Assembly (NCBI GenBank): GCA_902760845.1
Contig: CACWHX010000024.1
Location: 1 to 50,823, forward strand
DNA from: Oscillospiraceae bacterium
Lineage (GTDB): Bacteria > Bacillota > Clostridia > Oscillospirales > Oscillospiraceae
Length of the DNA stretch: 50,823 nt
Reading direction: 5' to 3'
A program made the translations under genes and the position numbers. Below, piece by piece: positions 6,964 through 15,820 of the stretch. Under the pieces are notes generated by a model. It saw only the letters and a program-made list of their open reading frames with translations, ran no database searches and was not told the origin of the DNA. Positions within the stretch are counted from its first letter, which is position 1. Every line of letters begins with the position of its first letter.

Positions 6964-9900
6964 ATGAGAGCAGACCTGCAGCAACGGGCCGAAGCGATGC
7001 AGCGGCGGCACACGAAGAAGCGCCGCTGGACGAGGGTGGTGACCATCCTCGCGGCAATCGTGGTATTCTGCACGTCATACGCGCTGATCCTGCCGGCGAT
7101 CACGGCGGAAAATCAGACGTACTGCGGAGCAGAGGCGCACGAGCATGACGTATCGTGTTATACCCGCACGCTGGTGTGCGGCTACCCGGAAGAGGGGGAG
7201 ACGCAGCCGACGACGGAGATACAGCAAGTCGTTGTCGATGAAGGGCACGCGCATGATGACAGTTGCTATGACGAGGAAGGGACCCTGATCTGTGGCGAGA
7301 CGGAGCGCGACCCGGTGCTCGAGGAGCGCGAGGTCGCGGTCGCGGCGGAGCCGGCCCATGTCCATACGGACGCCTGCTACGAAGACGTGCTGACCTGCGG
7401 CAAAGAGGAGCACGAACATGACGATACCTGCTTCTCGAACCCGAAGGCGGACGTGGAGAGCGCGTCCGTGTGGGAGGCGACGCTGCCGAAGGAGCTGACG
7501 GGCGACTGGGCCAAGGACGTGCTCGCCATCGCGGAGAGCCAGCTGGGCTATGCCGAGAGCCAGAAGAACTACCAGGTCGTGAACGGCCGGAACAAGGGGT
7601 ACAGCCGGTACGGGGCGTGGTACGGCGACCCGTACGGGGACTGGTGCGCCATGTTCGCGGCGTTCTGCCTGCACTATGCGGACGTGCCCGAGACGGCGAT
7701 GCCGCGGGATGCGTATGTGCCGACGTGGGCGGAGCAGGCCGCGAAGAAAGAGAACTACCTCGCGCCGTCGGAGTATGCGCCGGAGCCGGGCGACATCATC
7801 TTCTTCGACTGGGACCGGGACGGGACGCTGGATCACGTCGGTCTCGTGAAGGAGACGACGGAGGCGGGCCAGGTTGTGACGATCGAGGGGAACTCAAGCG
7901 ACGCGGTGCGCCGCCAGACGTATGACGAGACAGACCCGAGAATCGCGGGCTACGCCGCGCTGCCGGAAAAGCCGGCGGAGACCGCGGCGGCGCCTGAGAC
8001 GACTTATGCGTACCCGGTCGGCACGGTGTTCGCGGAGGTGACCGTGGACGCGGACGGGAATCTCGTGGACGCGGAGACCGGCGACGTGATCGGCACGGCG
8101 TCGGAGGGCGCGGAGGAAGGCACGACGTATCATAACGTAACCGTCGGGGAGGACGGGAGCCTGGTGATCGAGGACGGAAGCGTCATCGGTCTGGTTCTGC
8201 CTGCCGCGGTGACGCCGCGGCGCGGCGCCCCGAGCAGAGCGCCCGCCGCCGGCGCAACAATCAAATCCTCTGGTGTGCTGGATGAATCGGATTCTTCCGG
8301 CAAATTCTCCGCTGTGCCTGGCCAGGGCACCGTTACCTGGGAAATCTACACCGATGGCACCCTGGTCATCCGACCCACGGACGGCGTTTCCGGCGCGTTT
8401 AACAGCGCTGCTTCTACTCCATCGGGCTACGGTTCAGATACACGAAGTCGGGATTGGCCCTGGTCCGACTTCAGTGTGGGATATAGTATCCGAAAAATAG
8501 AGGTTCAGAGTGGCGTGAACGCTTATGGCTCTCTGAACAGCATGTTTAGCGCCTATGAGAGTAGCATTGATTTAAGCGGGCTGAATACCAGCCATGTGAC
8601 AGATATGAGTCATCTGTTTGACTATTGTGTCAATCTCACGAGCCTGGATTTCAGCATGTTGGATACGTCCAATGTGACGGACATGAGTTACATGTTCAAA
8701 AACTGCGAAAAGCTTACGAGCCTGGATCTGAGTTCTCTGGATACCAGCAATGTGACGAAAATGTCGGGCATGTTCCAGGTCTGCTCCGGTCTTACGGAAT
8801 TAGACCTGAGTCCGCTGAATACCAGCAAGGTGACGTCTATGCGCTATATGTTCGGCGCCTGCAGAGGCCTCACGAATCTGGATTTGAGCCCACTGGATAC
8901 CAGCAAGGTAACGGACATGTATTTCATGTTCGGCGGCTGCACAGGTCTGACGAGTCTGGATTTAAGCCCGCTGGACACCAGTAAGGTAACAGACATGGAT
9001 TACATGTTCTATGGTTGCACTGGTCTGACAAGCCTGGATTTGAGCCCGCTGGATACCAGGAATGTGACGAAAATGAATAACATGTTCTCTGGTTGCAGTG
9101 GTCTGACGAGCCTGGATTTGAGCCCGCTGGATACCAGCAAGGTGACAGGCATGGCCGCAATGTTCTCTGGTTGCAGTGGTCTGACGAGCTTGGATTTGAG
9201 CCCGCTGGATACCAGCAAGGTAACGAGCCTGTCCTATATGTTCAACGGCTGCACCGGTCTCACAGAGCTGGATGTGAGTCATTTTGATACCAGCAAAGTG
9301 ACTGGAAGCATGACCTGTATGTTCAAAGATTGCAGAAATCTCTCAAAATTGGATGGCTTAGAAAACTGGGACGTTTCAAAGGTGACCGGTATGAATGAAA
9401 TGTTCCAAGACTGTCGCGCGCTCACCAGTCTGGACCTGAGCAGCTGGAATACGGCGTCTGTCAGAAATGGCTACCTCAACGGTGCTTATAATTCCTTATA
9501 CGGCCTGGGCGGCATGTTTGCGAACTGCATTTCTCTTACAGATTTGGATGTCAGCGGTTGGAATGTCTCCAACGTGACAGATATGTCGTACGTTTTTGCG
9601 AATTGCACCAGTTTGACCAGCTTGGATTTGAGCTCCTGGGACGTTTCGAAAGCGCTTATCATGAGAGGGACGTTTTACAACTGTGCTTCGCTTTCTGAGC
9701 TGGACGTGCACAATTGGAGTACTCCCGCGGCGCTCACAATGGATAGTATGTTCGCATTTGACTATAATTTGGAGCACCTTGACATCAGCGGCTTTGATAC
9801 AACCAATGTGGGTGAAAGTGGTAAACAAATGTTCCATCTCTCACCCGTAAAAACACTCACGGTTGGGCCCAAATTCAAATTTGCAAGTGAGGCGCTCGAT

Positions 9901-12900
9901 CCCAACGACTACTGGTATCCGATCGGTGACCCGGACACGCTGTACACGGGTACGCAGCTTCGGGACGCCTATAACGCCGACCCCGCAACTATGGCGGGTA
10001 CCTATGTCCGCATCCCGGAAGACGAAATGCGTCAAACAGATCCGGATCCGCTCTACAGAGGGCTTGGACTTGGCGATCAGAACCTGTGGGAGGTACATAG
10101 CCCAGAATATAAGTTCCGCGGCTTCTGCATCAATCTGAGGCGTCATGCCCCGGACGGGTATTATGACCGCGTGGTTGTGAATCGCACGGGAGAAAACAGT
10201 CCCGAAACCTTCCTCGACCCCATCGGATCATCCAATTATGGCTGGGCGCCCCTGGGCAGCGATATGTACGAGGCGCTGATTACCCTGGTCTACTTCAACG
10301 CCGACCAGGAGACGATCTGGGACTTTACGAACCGATATCCCACCGACGGCAGCTATCCGGTGCGCGCGGCGACGTTTGGCCACACCTATGCGGATATTCC
10401 GGAGGAGATTCGAAACAATCTGACGCTGTATCTGTACATCTCCCGGGACGGCAACCAGAACATGCTGTCGCTGGAGGGCCTCCAGAACGAGCCAAAGGGC
10501 GGCGTGCAGATTTATAAGACGGACGGTAATAATAAGCCGCTTTCGGGCGCGGAGTTCACGATCTACGACAGCACGGGCGCCGTGGTGCGGACGATCACGA
10601 CCAACCAGTACGGCCTGGCCGGCATTTATCTGCTGGATGATCTCTCCACACAGGGTCTGCCGCTTGGTAGCTATACCGTGAAGGAGACGAAGGCCCCCGC
10701 CGGATATGACGGAACGAACGACGTCTTTGCCTTCACGCTGACGGAGGACCAGCAGGTGGTCACGATCGGCTACCGGAACGGATCGGAAACCGGCGAGCGC
10801 ATCTCCTTCGTGAACGAGATGGACGAGGACTGGAAGGGCGGCGGCGTTGGTGTAATAAAGATTGACTGGGACAATGAAGTTCTGGAAGGCGCGGAGTTCA
10901 CCATCTTTGATGAAAACGGTGACCCGGTGACCACCATTGTCACCAATGGCATGGGCCGCGCCTCCACTGGCGAGCGTGAACTGCCGCTGGGCAGCTACAC
11001 GATCCGAGAGACGAAACCGCCCAAGGGATACAAGCTTTCTGACGAGGTGAAGTCCTTCACCATCACGGAAGACGATGAAAATAAGATTGCGTATACCTTC
11101 ACATTCGAAAACGAGGCTAAACGCGGAAGCGCCAAGATCGAGGTACAAAAGCTCGTGCCGGATGACTCGGGCGTGAAGCTCCGTCAGATGTTCAGGCTCT
11201 ATCGCCAGAACCCCACAACAGGAGAATATCCGAGTTATGGTACGTCTGTGTGGAGCGACGCCACTACGGGCAAGGCGACGTTCACGCTGAATTACACGGC
11301 CAGCGATCTTCAGGCCGGCTACTACACCTATAAAATTGTAGAGATTGCGGGCAGTGATTCGACTGTGGAGTATGACACGCACGAGGAGTATGTCACCGTC
11401 ATCATCTACGATCCCTCCACGCTCAGCGAGGCGGAGCTGGAGCGCCTGAACTTCGACGGCGACTATGACAAGCTGATTACCGAGGTCATCTATGACGACG
11501 ACGGCGCGGTGTTCCGCAACATGCCGACGACCGCGGGCAACACGCTCTCCGTGCAGAAGGTCTGGCGGAGCGCCGACGGCGCGCAAATTTCCGACAGCGC
11601 GCTCAGCGCCACGGTGCAGCTGCAGCGCAGGCCCGCGAGCGACACCAACGCCGCGTGGGAGAATGTGACCGGCGAGCTGGTCACGCTGAACAGCGCCAAT
11701 CTTTACGCCCATATCTGGACCGGCCTGGACGGCGACTACGTCTACCGCGTGCAGGAGACGCCGGTCCGCGGCTTCACGGTGGTCTACTCCGGCAACAACG
11801 AGACCGGCACCATCAACGATGACATCACCGTGACGAACATCGCCGGCCGCATGCGGCTGCACAAGGTGGATCAGGACGACCAGCCGCTCTCGGGCGTGAC
11901 GTTTACGATCTACGCCGATGACAACGGCACGATGGTGGAGACGCCGAGCCTCCTGACTCTGACGACGGATCGGCAGGGCTACGCCTACGCGGATCTGACG
12001 CCGGGGACCTACTGGTTCAAGGAGACGGTGCCGGAGAACTATTCCGGCCCGACGGGACCCATCCAGTTTGTGGTGAATGATGACTGCACGATCACGATCG
12101 TCACGCAGGACGAGGCGGTCACCAGCGCGGCAGACGTCGTCACGGTGGTCAACACCCAGATCAAGGAATACGAGCTGCCCAAGACAGGCGGCCCGGGGAC
12201 CGCGCTGTTCTATGCGCTGGGCACGGCGCTGGTTCTGGCCGCGGCGGGCCTGCTGACGCGGCGCTGCAAAGGAAAGCGGCTGTTGGCCGTGCTGTGCTGC
12301 ATCATGATGGTGATAACGCTGGCGCCGGCCGCGCAGGCGGCGGAAGTGGATCTGACGAAACCGACGTCGCTGACGCTGCTGTGCACAGACAGCGGAGCGC
12401 CGCTGGAGGGCGTGCGCTTCACGGTGTACCGCGTGGCGGGGCTCACGCAGGACCTGCGCGCAAAGCCCGTAGGGCCATTCGCGGACTACGCGGTGTCGTT
12501 TGACACGCAGAGCGCCTCCGAGCGCAGCGAGCTGGCGGAGACGCTGTCGGCCTACGCCGCGCGGGATCAGATCACGCCGGACGCGAGCGCAGTGACAGAC
12601 GCGAGCGGCAGCGTGTCGTTCAAGGACCTGTCGTCTGGCCTCTATCTGGTGACGGCGGGGAAGGTGCGCACCGAGACGACGGAGTACACGATCGACGCGA
12701 TGCTGCTGTCCCTGCCAGGGCAGACAGATTCCGGCGCGTGGGAGTATGACGTGACGGCGCGGCCGAAGCTGTCAGGCGAGCCGATCCCGACGGGTACGGT
12801 GGAGCTTCAGGTGATGAAGGTCTGGAAGAACGACGGCGGGACCGCGAAGCGGCCGGAAAAGATCGAGATCGAACTGCTGTGCGACGGACAGGTGTACGAC

Positions 12901-13221
12901 ACGGTGACGCTGCGCGCGGAGAACCAGTGGCGGCATGCGTGGACGGGCCTGGAGGCCGGCAAGGTATGGCAGGTCGCGGAGAAGCGCGTGCCGACCGGAT
13001 ACACGGTCCGGGTGGGTCGCGAGGGCACGGCGTTCGTGGTGACGAACACGGCGAAGACGGACACGCCGACGCCCGGGACGCCCGGCGGCGGCAGCGGGGG
13101 CGGCGGAGGCCGCCTGCCGCAGACGGGGATGCTGTGGTGGCCGGTGCCGGTGCTGGCGGTGCTGGGAATGGGCCTGTTCCTGACCGGCTGGATCCGGCGC
13201 GGTCGCAGCGACGCGGAGTAA
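6964..13221 (+). CDS. LPXTG surface adhesin: CHAP, BspA repeats, thioester-like and Cna-B domains, fused to a second LPXTG pilin-like protein
   Basis: 2085-aa cell-wall-anchored protein. Order: signal/anchor helix 22-48; Cys/His-rich repeats (HEHDVSCY, HAHDDSCY, HVHTDACY) 53-158; CHAP amidase/peptidase domain about 183-335 with candidate Cys228, His291, Asn310; 16 BspA/DUF285 repeats of 26 aa about 525-970; a thioester-like domain with Cys1055 (GFCIN) and Gln1115 (DQETIWDFT); Cna-B/SpaA domains about 1180-1735; sorting signal ELPKTGG at 1737 with a helix and basic tail. It then continues without a stop into a second signal peptide (about 1768-1792, APAAQA), two more SpaA-type domains, a Gly-rich linker and a final LPQTG at 2051-2055 with anchor. 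Likely adhesion to host or mucus and wall attachment by sortase; no sortase gene is in the window. ATG chosen after GGAGGGCACGAA. Confidence 0.9.
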   Translation: MRADLQQRAEAMQRRHTKKRRWTRVVTILAAIVVFCTSYALILPAITAENQTYCGAEAHEHDVSCYTRTLVCGYPEEGETQPTTEIQQVVVDEGHAHDDSCYDEEGTLICGETERDPVLEEREVAVAAEPAHVHTDACYEDVLTCGKEEHEHDDTCFSNPKADVESASVWEATLPKELTGDWAKDVLAIAESQLGYAESQKNYQVVNGRNKGYSRYGAWYGDPYGDWCAMFAAFCLHYADVPETAMPRDAYVPTWAEQAAKKENYLAPSEYAPEPGDIIFFDWDRDGTLDHVGLVKETTEAGQVVTIEGNSSDAVRRQTYDETDPRIAGYAALPEKPAETAAAPETTYAYPVGTVFAEVTVDADGNLVDAETGDVIGTASEGAEEGTTYHNVTVGEDGSLVIEDGSVIGLVLPAAVTPRRGAPSRAPAAGATIKSSGVLDESDSSGKFSAVPGQGTVTWEIYTDGTLVIRPTDGVSGAFNSAASTPSGYGSDTRSRDWPWSDFSVGYSIRKIEVQSGVNAYGSLNSMFSAYESSIDLSGLNTSHVTDMSHLFDYCVNLTSLDFSMLDTSNVTDMSYMFKNCEKLTSLDLSSLDTSNVTKMSGMFQVCSGLTELDLSPLNTSKVTSMRYMFGACRGLTNLDLSPLDTSKVTDMYFMFGGCTGLTSLDLSPLDTSKVTDMDYMFYGCTGLTSLDLSPLDTRNVTKMNNMFSGCSGLTSLDLSPLDTSKVTGMAAMFSGCSGLTSLDLSPLDTSKVTSLSYMFNGCTGLTELDVSHFDTSKVTGSMTCMFKDCRNLSKLDGLENWDVSKVTGMNEMFQDCRALTSLDLSSWNTASVRNGYLNGAYNSLYGLGGMFANCISLTDLDVSGWNVSNVTDMSYVFANCTSLTSLDLSSWDVSKALIMRGTFYNCASLSELDVHNWSTPAALTMDSMFAFDYNLEHLDISGFDTTNVGESGKQMFHLSPVKTLTVGPKFKFASEALDPNDYWYPIGDPDTLYTGTQLRDAYNADPATMAGTYVRIPEDEMRQTDPDPLYRGLGLGDQNLWEVHSPEYKFRGFCINLRRHAPDGYYDRVVVNRTGENSPETFLDPIGSSNYGWAPLGSDMYEALITLVYFNADQETIWDFTNRYPTDGSYPVRAATFGHTYADIPEEIRNNLTLYLYISRDGNQNMLSLEGLQNEPKGGVQIYKTDGNNKPLSGAEFTIYDSTGAVVRTITTNQYGLAGIYLLDDLSTQGLPLGSYTVKETKAPAGYDGTNDVFAFTLTEDQQVVTIGYRNGSETGERISFVNEMDEDWKGGGVGVIKIDWDNEVLEGAEFTIFDENGDPVTTIVTNGMGRASTGERELPLGSYTIRETKPPKGYKLSDEVKSFTITEDDENKIAYTFTFENEAKRGSAKIEVQKLVPDDSGVKLRQMFRLYRQNPTTGEYPSYGTSVWSDATTGKATFTLNYTASDLQAGYYTYKIVEIAGSDSTVEYDTHEEYVTVIIYDPSTLSEAELERLNFDGDYDKLITEVIYDDDGAVFRNMPTTAGNTLSVQKVWRSADGAQISDSALSATVQLQRRPASDTNAAWENVTGELVTLNSANLYAHIWTGLDGDYVYRVQETPVRGFTVVYSGNNETGTINDDITVTNIAGRMRLHKVDQDDQPLSGVTFTIYADDNGTMVETPSLLTLTTDRQGYAYADLTPGTYWFKETVPENYSGPTGPIQFVVNDDCTITIVTQDEAVTSAADVVTVVNTQIKEYELPKTGGPGTALFYALGTALVLAAAGLLTRRCKGKRLLAVLCCIMMVITLAPAAQAAEVDLTKPTSLTLLCTDSGAPLEGVRFTVYRVAGLTQDLRAKPVGPFADYAVSFDTQSASERSELAETLSAYAARDQITPDASAVTDASGSVSFKDLSSGLYLVTAGKVRTETTEYTIDAMLLSLPGQTDSGAWEYDVTARPKLSGEPIPTGTVELQVMKVWKNDGGTAKRPEKIEIELLCDGQVYDTVTLRAENQWRHAWTGLEAGKVWQVAEKRVPTGYTVRVGREGTAFVVTNTAKTDTPTPGTPGGGSGGGGGRLPQTGMLWWPVPVLAVLGMGLFLTGWIRRGRSDAE
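8659..9282 (+). repeat. Eight 78-bp tandem repeats in the adhesin gene
   Basis: Copies of the leucine-rich BspA unit start at exact 78-bp steps (8659, 8737, 8815, 8893, 8971, 9049, 9127, 9205) with no indels. The five central ones are nearly identical at nucleotide level (for example CTGGATACCAGCAAGGT recurs), which points to recent duplication and possible copy-number variation. Confidence 0.85.
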
Positions 13222-13250
13222 GCCGGACCGCTTACCGATACACAAAGACA

Positions 13251-13296
13251 AAACGAGGGGGCTGCTCAAAGCAGCCCCCTCGTTGGGTTTGGTTTG
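13251..13296 (+). terminator. Terminator between adhesin and flavodiiron genes
   Basis: Stem of 14 bp (13253-13266 with 13271-13284, arm ending GGGGGCTGCT) with a CAAA loop, then a T-rich tail (GGGTTTGGTTTGTTTC). The complementary side has an A-rich flank (ACAAAGACAAAAC), so it can also serve the converging flavodiiron gene. Confidence 0.85.
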
Positions 13297-13301
13297 TTTC
13301 G

Positions 13302-15278
13302 TTACTCCAGCGGTCGGAAGTCCGCCTTTGTGTGGTTGCACAGCGGGCAGAGGAAATCGTCGGGGATGGTCTCGCCCTCGTAGACGTAGCCGCACACGGA
13401 GCACACCCAGCCGACGCGCTTCTCGGCGGGCTTGGCCTCGCGCTTGGTGAAGTCGCTCGCGGGATGCTTGCAGAGCGGGCAGATGAAGTCCTTCGGCAGC
13501 TCCTCGCCCTCGTAGACATAGCCGCACACGGAGCACACCCAGCACGCGCTTTCGGCGGGCGCGAGCTTCTGGGGCTTCGGCTTGATGTCGCTGCGATAGT
13601 AATCGTAGGTGACGCCCTCGTCGTTTGAGAACACCTTCGATTCCACAATCTCCGCGATGAACATGCGGTGGCTGCCCTGATCGTAGCTCTCCACAACGCG
13701 GCAGGAGAACATGGCGTTCACGTAGCGGTTGATATATGCAAGGCCGTTCTCGCTGCGGTCGAAATCCGTCCAGTCCGCGAATTTGTCCACGTCCGCGCCG
13801 GACTGGAACCCGAAGTGCTGGAAGAAGCTGAACGGCACCTCCTTTGTAAGGATGCCGAGATTGAACACACCCGTGCGCTCGATCATGCCGCAGGTGTAGT
13901 TGGCCTTGATGACGGAGATGCTGATGCGCTCGGGCTTGTTCGCCATCTGCTGCGCGGTGTTGATGACGCAGCAGTTGTCCTTGTCGCCCTCTCTGGCGCA
14001 GAGCGCGTAGAGGCCGTAGGTGAACTTGAAGAGCGCCGCGGGATTCTGCGGGCCGTCGTTCACGATGGGACGCGGCTTCGGCATGGAGTCGTAAATCGCG
14101 TCCGCAATGGCCTCCAGCTGGCCGAGCTGATCCTCCTTCAGCGAGGATTTGATCGTGAGGGTCTCGTTCAGGATGTGGATGCCCTTGAGCTGGGAGAGGA
14201 TGTTTTTCATCAGCCCGCCGGACGTCGGCGCCCATGAGCCGTTTTCGATGATGGCGACGGTGCGGTTCAAAACGTTGTGGGCCGCAATGTCGTGCAGGGT
14301 GTTTTCCATGTTCACGAAAATGCCCGCGTTGTACGTCGTAGAGGCAAACACGAGATGGCTGCAGCGGAACGCCTCGGCCACGATGTAGCTTGCGTGGGTC
14401 TGCGACACATCGTACATGGCGATATTCTGCACGCCGCGCTCGGCCAGCATCGTTGCGAGGACGTGCGCGGTGTTTTCCGTGTTGCCGTAGACGGAGGCGT
14501 AGGCGATCATGACGGCGTTATCCTCCGGCGTGTAGCTGCTCCACTTGTCGTATTTCTCGATGAACCAGCCGATGTTCTTGCGCCACACGGGGCCGTGCAG
14601 CGGGCAGATCATGCGGATATCGAGTGTCGCGGCCTTTTTCAGCAGCGCCTGCACCTGCGTGCCGTATTTGCCGACGATGTTCGTGAAATACCGCCGCGCG
14701 TCGGGCAGCCAGTCGTGCTCAAAGTCATATTCGTCGGCAAAGAGATTGCCGCTGAGCGCGCCGAACGTGCCGAAGGCGTCGGCGGAAAAGAGCGTGCCGG
14801 TCGCCGTGTCATAGCTCACCATGACCTCCGGCCAGTGCACCATCGGCGCCATGACGAACGCGAGCGTGTGCCGGCCAAAGCACTGCGTGTCGCCTTCGTT
14901 TACGATCACGGCGCGGGAGTCGATGTCGAACGTGAAGTAGTTGCGGATCATCTCAAGAATCTTCTCGTTGCAGATGATCTTCGCCTCCGGGTGGCGCAGC
15001 ACCGCGTCGCCCAGCGTCTTGGCGTGGTCCGGCTCCATGTGGTGCACGACGATATAGTCGAGAGGCCGGCCGTTCAGAACGTATTCGAGATTCTCAAAAA
15101 ACTGTCCGGAGACGGCGTGATCCACCGTGTCGAGCAGGACGGTCTTCTCGTCGAGCAGGACGTAGGAGTTGTAGCTTACGCCGCGCGGGATGGGGTAGAC
15201 GCTCTCAAACAGCGCCAGTCGGCGGTCGGACGCGCCGACCCAGAAGAGATCGTCATAAATTTTGTACGTGCAGTGCAT
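13302..15278 (-). CDS. Flavodiiron protein fused to flavin reductase and two rubredoxins
   Basis: 658-aa cytoplasmic O2/NO reductase carrying its own electron chain. Domains: metallo-beta-lactamase-like diiron domain 1-245 with H80-x-E82-x-D84-H85 and later ligands in MVHWPEV, SADAFG and PLHGP; flavodoxin (FMN) domain about 250-390 (YASVYGNTENTA); flavin reductase-like domain about 405-560; rubredoxin 1 about 575-610 (CSVCGY...CPLCKH); rubredoxin 2 about 622-658 (CSVCGY...CPLCNH). Most family members carry fewer accessory domains. Start set at 15278 because AGGAGGAACCGAT precedes it; an ATG seven codons earlier lies upstream of that site. Follows trxA by 64 nt, same strand. Expected role: detoxify oxygen or nitric oxide in an anaerobe. 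Confidence 0.93.
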   Translation of the reverse strand: MHCTYKIYDDLFWVGASDRRLALFESVYPIPRGVSYNSYVLLDEKTVLLDTVDHAVSGQFFENLEYVLNGRPLDYIVVHHMEPDHAKTLGDAVLRHPEAKIICNEKILEMIRNYFTFDIDSRAVIVNEGDTQCFGRHTLAFVMAPMVHWPEVMVSYDTATGTLFSADAFGTFGALSGNLFADEYDFEHDWLPDARRYFTNIVGKYGTQVQALLKKAATLDIRMICPLHGPVWRKNIGWFIEKYDKWSSYTPEDNAVMIAYASVYGNTENTAHVLATMLAERGVQNIAMYDVSQTHASYIVAEAFRCSHLVFASTTYNAGIFVNMENTLHDIAAHNVLNRTVAIIENGSWAPTSGGLMKNILSQLKGIHILNETLTIKSSLKEDQLGQLEAIADAIYDSMPKPRPIVNDGPQNPAALFKFTYGLYALCAREGDKDNCCVINTAQQMANKPERISISVIKANYTCGMIERTGVFNLGILTKEVPFSFFQHFGFQSGADVDKFADWTDFDRSENGLAYINRYVNAMFSCRVVESYDQGSHRMFIAEIVESKVFSNDEGVTYDYYRSDIKPKPQKLAPAESACWVCSVCGYVYEGEELPKDFICPLCKHPASDFTKREAKPAEKRVGWVCSVCGYVYEGETIPDDFLCPLCNHTKADFRPLE

Positions 15279-15342
15279 ATCGGTTCCTCCTGTATTCATG
15301 TATCAAGCGCGGCCACCCCGCGGGGGCGGCCGCGTTGCGCCC

Positions 15343-15648
15343 TTAGCGGAACAGCGCGATGATGTCCTCTTTTCCGCGCGCGCCGACGGCGGTTTGCGCG
15401 ACCGCGCCATTTTTGAACACCATCAGTGTCGGGATGCTCATCACGCCGAACTGATTTGCCAGCTCGGGCTGCTCGTCCACATTGACCTTGCCGACCTTCA
15501 CGTCGCTGCACTCCTCGGCGATCTGATCCACAAGGGGGGACACCATGCGGCAGGGGCCGCACCAGGACGCCCAGAAATCCACCAGCACCGGCAGATCGGC
15601 CTGCAGGACTTCCCGGTCAAAATTCTCTTTTGTGATTGTTGTAACCAT
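15343..15648 (-). CDS. trxA: Thioredoxin
   Basis: 101-aa thioredoxin with the active site WASWCGPCRM (Cys about 31 and 34) and the cis-Pro segment SIPTLMVF about 73-80. Reduces protein disulfides, usually with thioredoxin reductase, which is not present here. ATG at 15648 is preceded by AGGAG; a longer N-terminus would be unrelated to the family. First gene of a two-gene unit with the flavodiiron protein, consistent with an oxidative-stress role. A GC-rich inverted repeat (GCGGCC...GGCCGC, about 15309-15332) lies between the two genes. Confidence 0.95.
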   Translation of the reverse strand: MVTTITKENFDREVLQADLPVLVDFWASWCGPCRMVSPLVDQIAEECSDVKVGKVNVDEQPELANQFGVMSIPTLMVFKNGAVAQTAVGARGKEDIIALFR

Positions 15649-15771
15649 AATCAAACTCCTTTTCTGTTGTGTGTTTCCTATTCTGTGAACCGCACACGTT
15701 TTTATGCTGCTAGCATACCACGAATTTCCCGCGCAGAAAAGAGGAAATTGCGAATTTTTGCGCAATTATGT

Positions 15772-15804
15772 AAAAACCCCGGCAGAATAACCATTCTGCC
15801 GGGG
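15772..15804 (-). terminator. Intrinsic terminator of the SLH protein gene
   Basis: Perfect 12-bp stem (CCCCGGCAGAAT, 15777-15788 with 15793-15804), 4-nt loop, and TTTTTAC on the minus strand. Located 16 nt past the gene end. Confidence 0.9.
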
Positions 15805-15820
15805 AACGCGCGCGGGCCTT

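Noticed and set aside
6858..7148. ORF starting MDFPAKGANS upstream of and overlapping the adhesin gene
   Set aside because: No ribosome binding site, overlaps the adhesin start in another frame, composition is that of a shadow.
8659..9282. CRISPR-like regular repeats
   Set aside because: The 78-bp period is a coding period of 26 residues with no unique spacers and lies inside the adhesin reading frame.
12270..12300. Internal TTG or CTG start that would separate the second LPXTG protein
   Set aside because: A TTG at about 12283 has a weak AAAGGAAAG upstream, but it would leave a short signal peptide without its basic residues; the frame is continuous, so fusion is the simpler reading, though not excluded.
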